A stretch of DNA of 9,198 bases. It comes from an uncultured Clostridia bacterium (GTDB taxonomy: Bacteria > Bacillota > Clostridia > Christensenellales > Aristaeellaceae). The notes beneath the pieces were generated by a model. It searched no databases, was not told the DNA's origin, and worked only from the letters and a program-made list of their open reading frames with translations. Position numbers and translations under genes: made by a program. Where the stretch lies: positions 1 to 9,198 of the forward strand of contig CAKTTM010000062.1 in NCBI GenBank assembly GCA_934615145.1, read 5' to 3'. Positions 4,374-9,198 of this stretch are shown one piece after another; the stretch's first letter is position 1, and each line of letters opens with the position of its first letter.

Positions 4374-6790
4374 GCGTCTTTCCTTTCTTGGGGGCTGGTC
4401 TGATAATAGGGCTCAAAGGCCTGGCGCAGCTGACCATCGGCGTCGCGCCATTGACGGCAGATGCCCCAGCTGTCGCCCGTGCTGTAGAAGCAGCGGAAGT
4501 CATCGGGGGATAGCTTGGGATCGATGCGCAGGTCGCCAGCCTGGCGACCCAGCTCAAAGCCGCTCAGCGCAGGGATCAGTGCCCAGCTGGCCATGCTGCG
4601 GGCATAGTGATGGCCGCACTCCACCTCATCAAAGGGATTGCGGCGGTAGCCATCATGGCGCGAGCGCGCCGCCCGGACGATCTCAAGCCCCTCATCTACC
4701 AGGCCCTCATAGATGAGCCCTGCCGCCACCTGGTATTCAATGCCCGTCCAGACCTCATTGCTGTAGACAAAGGGGAAGCGAGGGCGCCCACCCTGCGGCC
4801 AGGAACAGAGCAGCAGGCCCGGCTCATCCCCCAGGGCAAAGCAGCGCTGCACGCTCTGATGATCACTTAGGCTCTGGCGGAAGTTCGACCGATGGATGCT
4901 CTCCATCGCCTGCCGGGCAGGCTCTTTCGGCAGCACATGGCCAAGTCCTGCTGTGTGTGCCAGGAATTGGCCAAAGAGCTGATCGGACAGGCAGCCCAGG
5001 CCATGCTGATAGGGATGCTTATCCAGATCATCCAGCCGCTGCACATAGTATTCGCCGCCCCACAGCAGCTGGTCCGCCTTCTGGCTGGCCTTGTCAAACA
5101 GCGCCTGATATTGGCTTGCCTGATCAGTTTCATTCAGCTGCTTAGCGATGGCAACTCCGGCCTTGAGCGCTGCCAGGAAGACGCTGCAGGACAGGGGATT
5201 GAGGCCATAAAACTCAATGTCATAGGTGTTGTGCTGCGAGCTGTCCGGCAGGCCATCGCCATCCTTGTCCCAATGGCTGATGGCAAAGTGAAGCGCCCTG
5301 AGAGCTGCCGGGCCCATGTCGTCTATCAGGCCATTGTCGCCGCTGATGCGCCACTCACGGCAGAGCCTCACGATGCTGCCGCACTGGCCATCGATGGCGG
5401 GCGCGAGCGTCCAGGGCTCGTCCTTGAGCAGAATGCGCGAGCGGAAGTTCATTGCGCCCTCAGCATCAGTTTCGATGAGGAACTCGTTGCGCCGCATGTT
5501 CTGCTCAAGCTTGGGGAAGAGATGGGCCAGTGTCTGGGCATAGTTCCACACATGGGTACAATTGCCGTCACAACAGCCCGAGCCGTCAAAGCAACCCTCC
5601 CAGCCAAAGAAGCTGCCATCCTCAATCCTGAAACAGGTGGTGGAGCGCAGCACAGTGATGTTGGCGGAGGCAGCGTCCAGCACCTCCTTGGGCAGGCTGC
5701 TGTCAAACAGCGCCTGGTGGAAGTCAAGGCTCAATTTTTCCAGCCGGGGAAGCTGCCCGTGCGTGTAGCGCGCCACATCAAAGGCATTGTCAAAGCGCAG
5801 GCTGTAATGGTTGCGCGTCGTCAGCCTGGCCCGCTTCTCGCCCTCCTCCTGCCACCAGGACAGCACGCGGTGGGGGATATGCCAGCTGAGGTAGAAGGTG
5901 AACAGCGCCTCTTCACCTGGCTGCAGCTGCTCATGCGGCGCGATGGACCCGATGCGCTGACGCCCCTGGAAGAGTATCTGCCCAGACTCATTGGCAGCCT
6001 CCTGTCTGTCTTCCAGGAGCCCATCAGTGCTGAAATCATCCCAGAAATCCTGCGCGCCATCATACCAGGCACCCAGGTACCAGTTGGGTTTCATGCTCAT
6101 GTGGGCATTGGGACTGGTCAGGGAAAAGCTGTTCTCGATCTGCTTGCCATCCTTGTCCGGCAGCGCCTCAAAGAGGATGCCCCTGAGCCCATCCTGCGCG
6201 ACAGCGCGGTTGACGCTGTCACTGTCGTACTTGACGTAGTTAAACATGCCATAGCCGGCGAAGCTGCTCATGTTGGCCAGCGACCCCGCCACCGACACAA
6301 AGCAGGGCTTGTCAGAGCGGTTGCGAACCCGATAGCGCAGGATGGCCACCGGCAAGGCAGAGTCCACATCATCCAGCGGGATGAAGGGCGTGTAGGCCTC
6401 CAGATCGACCTGCACGGGCAGCGATTCATCCTCAAAGCGGATGGCGCAGAGGGGATACTCTGCCCGCATGCGGCTGCCCTTCATCCGCGGCAGACCGGCC
6501 AGCTGAGCGCTGTCATAGCCGTGCGAGCGGTTGTGCGGCGGCTGGACGGGCCCCTCCAAAACGCGCGAATGGCGCTGATCGCCGTCACTCACATGCAGGG
6601 CAAAGAATGTATAGGGGAAGAGATTGCCCTTGCCGGGGGTGTTGAAGACCTCCCAATCCTTCAGCTCGCCCCTGGCGCCAAGGGACACATTCCCCGTGCC
6701 AATGCCGCCCAAGAGGAAGGCTGCCTCGGTCGCCTGGTGTGGGTACTCATCAAGGGTCTTCAGTAGGGGCCAGAGGGGTGCTGCTGTCAT
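4370..6790 (-). CDS. GH116-family glycoside hydrolase (beta-glucosidase/beta-xylosidase type), cytoplasmic
   Basis: An 806-residue protein with the two-part layout of GH116, the family of human GBA2 and archaeal SSO1353. A mostly beta N-terminal domain covers roughly 20-340, beginning with FLLGGIGTGNVSLG. An (alpha/alpha)6 catalytic domain follows from about 360 to 745. By comparison with GBA2 and the Thermoanaerobacterium enzyme as I recall them, the nucleophile is E398 (GWEG) and the acid/base is D524 in the TYD of NTYDIEFYG (521-529). Their separation, 126, is close to that known for SSO1353. Other landmarks are THVWNYAQ at 412-419, DGDGLPD at 510-516, SDQLFGQF at 602-609, SNEVWTGIEYQVAAG at 677-691 and the tail ECGHHYARSMASW at 724-736. 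There is no signal peptide, so it acts on imported glycosides. Start ATG 6790 has AAGGAGG 5 nt upstream. Cysteines 400, 406, 407 and 411 cluster beside the nucleophile. Substrate (glucoside, xyloside or N-acetylglucosaminide) is open. Confidence 0.9.
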   Translation of the reverse strand: MTAAPLWPLLKTLDEYPHQATEAAFLLGGIGTGNVSLGARGELKDWEVFNTPGKGNLFPYTFFALHVSDGDQRHSRVLEGPVQPPHNRSHGYDSAQLAGLPRMKGSRMRAEYPLCAIRFEDESLPVQVDLEAYTPFIPLDDVDSALPVAILRYRVRNRSDKPCFVSVAGSLANMSSFAGYGMFNYVKYDSDSVNRAVAQDGLRGILFEALPDKDGKQIENSFSLTSPNAHMSMKPNWYLGAWYDGAQDFWDDFSTDGLLEDRQEAANESGQILFQGRQRIGSIAPHEQLQPGEEALFTFYLSWHIPHRVLSWWQEEGEKRARLTTRNHYSLRFDNAFDVARYTHGQLPRLEKLSLDFHQALFDSSLPKEVLDAASANITVLRSTTCFRIEDGSFFGWEGCFDGSGCCDGNCTHVWNYAQTLAHLFPKLEQNMRRNEFLIETDAEGAMNFRSRILLKDEPWTLAPAIDGQCGSIVRLCREWRISGDNGLIDDMGPAALRALHFAISHWDKDGDGLPDSSQHNTYDIEFYGLNPLSCSVFLAALKAGVAIAKQLNETDQASQYQALFDKASQKADQLLWGGEYYVQRLDDLDKHPYQHGLGCLSDQLFGQFLAHTAGLGHVLPKEPARQAMESIHRSNFRQSLSDHQSVQRCFALGDEPGLLLCSWPQGGRPRFPFVYSNEVWTGIEYQVAAGLIYEGLVDEGLEIVRAARSRHDGYRRNPFDEVECGHHYARSMASWALIPALSGFELGRQAGDLRIDPKLSPDDFRCFYSTGDSWGICRQWRDADGQLRQAFEPYYQTSPQERKDA

Positions 6791-6795
6791 GTTGT

Positions 6796-6802
6796 CCTCC
6801 TT
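6796..6802 (-). promoter_or_regulatory. Strong ribosome binding site AAGGAGG for the GH116 gene
   Basis: A full consensus site 5 nt before ATG 6790 on the minus strand, within the 33-nt gap after the LacI gene. It fixes the GH116 start and suggests efficient translation. Confidence 0.85.
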
Positions 6803-6823
6803 GTGGTGCTTAGTCCCAATATC

Positions 6824-7840
6824 TTACAGGCTGTCGTGAGACAGCAGTTTGTGTGATAAATGAGTGTATGGGGGCAAATCCGTGCCGCAGGCAGCTTCAA
6901 TGAGGAGCTTGGCCGCTGTATGGCCCAACAGCTCAATCTGCAGCGACACGGTGGTCAGTCGCGGTTCCAGGTTGCCTAAGATGGGGATATTGTCAAAGCC
7001 AGCGATGCCATAGTCGGCCGGCGCGCGCAGCCCTTTCCTTCTGAGTGCTGCCTGAATCTCCAGCGCATAGATGTCGCTGGTGCAGAGGATACAAGCTTTG
7101 TTGCCACCTTGGTCTATCTGCATCAGCTGATCGATGTAGCTGTCGTCTGTCAGCATTTCGATTTGCAGGCCAGCCTGATGGCTCACTTCGTCCTCAAAGC
7201 CCTGCCGTCTGCGCAGCAGGGAATCCATGTTGCTGCTGCAGGCCCTGACAAGCGGCGGACAGACATAATAAAAGTGCCTATAGCCCTTTCGTAATGCGTG
7301 CTGCGTCAGCTCGCGCATGGCGGCGTAGTCATCAAAGCCTATGAAGGGGATTGTCTCATCAATATGGTTCATGATGGCCAGAACAGGGCAAGGCTGCTGC
7401 GCCAGATAGGCACCATAATGGCTGTCCTTGACCGCGCTGTTGATGACGATGCCGTCCACTTGCCTGGCAAGCAGCGCCTCCACCAGGCGCCTCTCCTGAT
7501 GCTGATCCTTGTCTGAGAGCATAATGTACGTCTCATACTGCGCCGCCTGGGCAGTCCGGGCAAAGGCATTGACAAGCTGCGCGTAGAAGCTGTTCTCCAG
7601 ATCGAACACGATGATGCCCAGGCTCTTGCTGCGGCCCCGCTTGAGTGACTGGGCAAGCTTGTTCTCGCGATAGCCATTCTCGTCCAGGTATCGTAGCACC
7701 TCTAAACGCTTTGATTCGCTCACGCCAGGCTCGCCCTTGAGCACCCTGTCCAGGCTGATCCGGGAGATCCCGCACAGTTGAGCGATCTGTTTTTTTGATA
7801 GCTTGGTATAGCGCGTCTTCGCGCGCACTTGATCGTTCAT
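6824..7840 (-). CDS. LacI-family transcriptional regulator
   Basis: A 338-residue LacI/GalR-type repressor. The helix-turn-helix lies at 15-36 (LSKKQIAQLCGISRISLDRVL), and a hinge-helix region at about 59-72 (ENKLAQSLKRGRS) precedes a periplasmic-binding-protein-like sugar-sensing domain that begins with LGIIVFDLENSFYAQLV. GIAGFDNIPILGNLEPRLTTV near the C-terminus is characteristic of the family. A basic extension of about ten residues precedes the usual start of the DNA-binding domain. The recognition helix reads SRISLDRVLKG rather than the common SxxTVSRVLN, so its operator may differ from the standard form. It starts 7 nt after the MalG-type permease stop and ends 33 nt before GH116, so it lies inside the operon it probably controls. 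The inducer is presumably the transported sugar or a breakdown product. No convincing LacI-type operator was found within the window; the main promoter is likely upstream of base 9198. Confidence 0.93.
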   Translation of the reverse strand: MNDQVRAKTRYTKLSKKQIAQLCGISRISLDRVLKGEPGVSESKRLEVLRYLDENGYRENKLAQSLKRGRSKSLGIIVFDLENSFYAQLVNAFARTAQAAQYETYIMLSDKDQHQERRLVEALLARQVDGIVINSAVKDSHYGAYLAQQPCPVLAIMNHIDETIPFIGFDDYAAMRELTQHALRKGYRHFYYVCPPLVRACSSNMDSLLRRRQGFEDEVSHQAGLQIEMLTDDSYIDQLMQIDQGGNKACILCTSDIYALEIQAALRRKGLRAPADYGIAGFDNIPILGNLEPRLTTVSLQIELLGHTAAKLLIEAACGTDLPPYTHLSHKLLSHDSL

Positions 7841-7847
7841 TGACCTG

Positions 7848-8690
7848 CTAACCTTTCAGGCCGCTGAGAGTGATGCCTTGTAATAGGAATCGCTGCCCCA
7901 GCAGGAAGAGCAGCAGGGGCGGAATCAAGGACAGCACCACACCGGCAAGTACGACACCCTGATTGCCGCTGAAGAAGACGCCACGCAGGACGGTCAGGCC
8001 AAGCGGCAATGTCATCTTGGCCTCGGTATTGATATAAATCAGGGGGCCGTAAAAATCATTCCAGGTAGCAATATAGGTTTGCAGTGCGATCACAATCAGA
8101 GCCGGTTTAGTCATCGGCAGAATGATGCGGGCATAGCAGTACCCGCGACTAGCGCCATCAATATAAGCAGCCTCATCATAGCTCTTTGGGATCGTAAGCA
8201 TGAACTGACGTATCAAAAAGATGCCCATCGCCCCAAACACTGCAGGCAATATCAATGCGGCGTGATTGTCAATCAGCCTGAGCTTGCCCATGATAATAAA
8301 GCGAGGAATACCCATCACTTGACCAGGTATCATTAGGGACGCGAGGAAGGCGATAAATAACAGGTTCCGCCCCCGAAAGCGCAGACGGGCAAAGGCAAAG
8401 GCCGCCATGGAGGAGGCCAGCACCTGCAGCAGTGTGCTCAGGGTGGAGACCTTGAAGCTGTTGAACACAAACTTGGTAAAAGCTACTTTCTGGAAGACCA
8501 CTTCATAGTTTTCGACCTCAAAGCTGCTGGGCAAGATCGCAGGAGGCAGCTTAAAGGAATCCATGGGTGGCCTCAGGGTGGAGGAGATCATCCAGAGGAT
8601 GGGCACCAAGATGTAGACAGCAAACAGGCCAAGGAGGAGCACGACAAGCCCTCTGGCCAGACGTGATGTCATCCGTGACTTACCCATCAT
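7848..8690 (-). CDS. Sugar ABC transporter permease, MalG type
   Basis: One of the two membrane subunits of a CUT1-family carbohydrate importer. From ATG 8690 it has 280 residues, normal for the family, with about six membrane segments (roughly 12-36, 75-100, 110-128, 145-162, 196-212 and 247-270). The cytoplasmic EAA loop that docks to the ATPase is at about 170-192 (YDEAAYIDGAS, then IILP). The C-terminus, GITLSGLKG, is the typical MalG-like ending (G..xGAVKG). A start at 8726 would overlap nothing but would lie upstream of the strong ribosome site, so 8690 is chosen. It lies 22 nt after the MalF-type gene and 7 nt before LacI. No ATPase gene is next to it in this window; many Bacillota share one MsmX/MsmK-type ATPase among several importers. 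Parts of this gene are visibly richer in A+T than the redox genes. Confidence 0.94.
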   Translation of the reverse strand: MMGKSRMTSRLARGLVVLLLGLFAVYILVPILWMISSTLRPPMDSFKLPPAILPSSFEVENYEVVFQKVAFTKFVFNSFKVSTLSTLLQVLASSMAAFAFARLRFRGRNLLFIAFLASLMIPGQVMGIPRFIIMGKLRLIDNHAALILPAVFGAMGIFLIRQFMLTIPKSYDEAAYIDGASRGYCYARIILPMTKPALIVIALQTYIATWNDFYGPLIYINTEAKMTLPLGLTVLRGVFFSGNQGVVLAGVVLSLIPPLLLFLLGQRFLLQGITLSGLKG

Positions 8691-8697
8691 TGGCTTT

Positions 8698-8704
8698 CCT
8701 CCTT
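8698..8704 (-). promoter_or_regulatory. Ribosome binding site AAGGAGG deciding the MalG-type permease start
   Basis: A full consensus site 7 nt before ATG 8690 on the minus strand. It lies downstream of the alternative start at 8726, which argues against that longer version. Confidence 0.85.
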
Positions 8705-8712
8705 GTCTCGAA

Positions 8713-9198
8713 TTAGTCGCGCTCATAACTCACCCAGGTGTCTGAAAAGCGGAACTGAACCAGGGTGATGAGCATGACAATCACCATCAGCACCAGTGAC
8801 TGCGCAGCTGCGTAGCCAAACTTCTGCGAGGTAAATGCGGTCTGGTAGATATACAGGCTGATGGAACGGGAGGCATCGCCAGGCCCGCCGCCTGTGAGCA
8901 TATAGGGCTCATCAAATATCTGGATGGTACCAATGAGCATGGTGACAAAGACAAAAAAGAGCGTTGGGCTTAGCAGGGGAAAGGTGATATGCCTGGCCTT
9001 TTGCCAAGCCCCTGCGCCATCGATCTCGGCAGCCTCCAGATAGCTGCGATCGATGCCTTGCAGACCGATAAGAAAGTACAGGAAGTAGCCGCCCACAAAT
9101 TTCCACAAGGAGAAGAGCATCGTAGCCGGATAAACCCATTTGGAGGAACTCAGCCAAGGGATTTTCGCCACCCCAAGCTGACCCAGGTAGTAATTGAG
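8713..9198 (-). CDS. Sugar ABC transporter permease, MalF type, C-terminal part (5' end outside window)
   Basis: The C-terminal 161 residues of the partner CUT1 permease. The frame is open to the window edge, beginning LNYYLGQLG, followed by IPWLSSSKWVYPATM, a segment typical of MalF-like subunits before their central membrane helices. The EAA loop is present (SYLEAAEIDGAGAWQKA, then ITFPLLSP), as is the conserved stretch FDEPYMLTGGGPGDAS with its GGGP, followed by a last membrane segment and the polar end SDTWVSYERD. A GTG at 9171 could be read as a start, but the coding signal continues upstream through it, so it is internal. With the MalG-type gene it forms a heterodimeric channel. The substrate is unknown; the downstream GH116 enzyme suggests a beta-linked glycoside or oligosaccharide. 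The binding protein gene is expected beyond the edge. Confidence 0.93.
   Translation of the reverse strand, partial: LNYYLGQLGVAKIPWLSSSKWVYPATMLFSLWKFVGGYFLYFLIGLQGIDRSYLEAAEIDGAGAWQKARHITFPLLSPTLFFVFVTMLIGTIQIFDEPYMLTGGGPGDASRSISLYIYQTAFTSQKFGYAAAQSLVLMVIVMLITLVQFRFSDTWVSYERD

Noticed and set aside
4892..6766. A 624-codon open frame on the + strand, antisense to GH116
   Set aside because: Its codons are the exact reverse complements of GH116 codons, so stops would need sense TTA, CTA or TCA codons, which are rare here. The translation shows no family motifs, whereas the minus strand matches GH116 throughout.
6830..6845. A 6-bp hairpin (GCTGTC-gtga-GACAGC) at the end of the LacI gene as a terminator
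   Set aside because: The stem is short, it lies within coding sequence and no T run follows. The operon appears to continue into GH116.
7811..7824. A GCGCG-tctt-CGCGC hairpin near the 5' end of the LacI gene as a translation control element
   Set aside because: A stem of only 5 bp inside coding sequence in G+C-rich DNA is expected by chance.

Overview
The window is G+C-rich bacterial DNA, densely packed with genes in two opposed operons that converge on a shared hairpin near base 3745. No RNA gene, insertion sequence, CRISPR array or phage gene is visible, and no stretch over 300 bases lacks a gene. Strong AAGGAGG-type ribosome binding sites, a CUT1 sugar importer without an ATPase gene beside it here, a LacI regulator and a KdsD-like SIS protein without CBS domains together suggest a fairly G+C-rich Bacillota/Clostridia-type organism. 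That is an inference from gene style, not an identification.

Left half, + strand (1-3711). The window opens in the C-terminal half of an oligopeptide/dipeptide ABC transporter ATPase. Three tightly packed genes follow: an exported or membrane-anchored protein with two thioredoxin-like domains, a 105-residue orphan, and a thioredoxin-like domain fused to a CcdA/DsbD-type membrane electron carrier. Spacing is 5 nt, 3 nt and a 4-nt ATGA overlap, so they look co-transcribed with the peptide transporter. The simplest reading is a thiol relay: cytoplasmic electrons pass through the CcdA-like membrane part to its outer CxxC domain and on to the dual-domain protein, perhaps serving a disulfide- or metal-containing substrate of the transporter. 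This is the least standard part of the window. A ribokinase gene follows; it may have its own promoter.

Right half, - strand (read from 9198 down to 3777). In transcription order: a MalF-type sugar permease (cut by the window edge), a MalG-type permease, a LacI-family regulator, a GH116 glycoside hydrolase without a signal peptide, and a SIS-domain sugar-phosphate isomerase. Gaps are 22, 7 and 33 nt, then a 4-nt overlap, which is typical of one operon. The inferred pathway is import of an oligosaccharide or glycoside, cytoplasmic cleavage of a beta-linked sugar by GH116, and isomerisation of a sugar phosphate by the SIS protein, with LacI sensing the sugar. The convergent ribokinase could supply the missing phosphorylation step. 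The solute-binding protein is probably just beyond base 9198.
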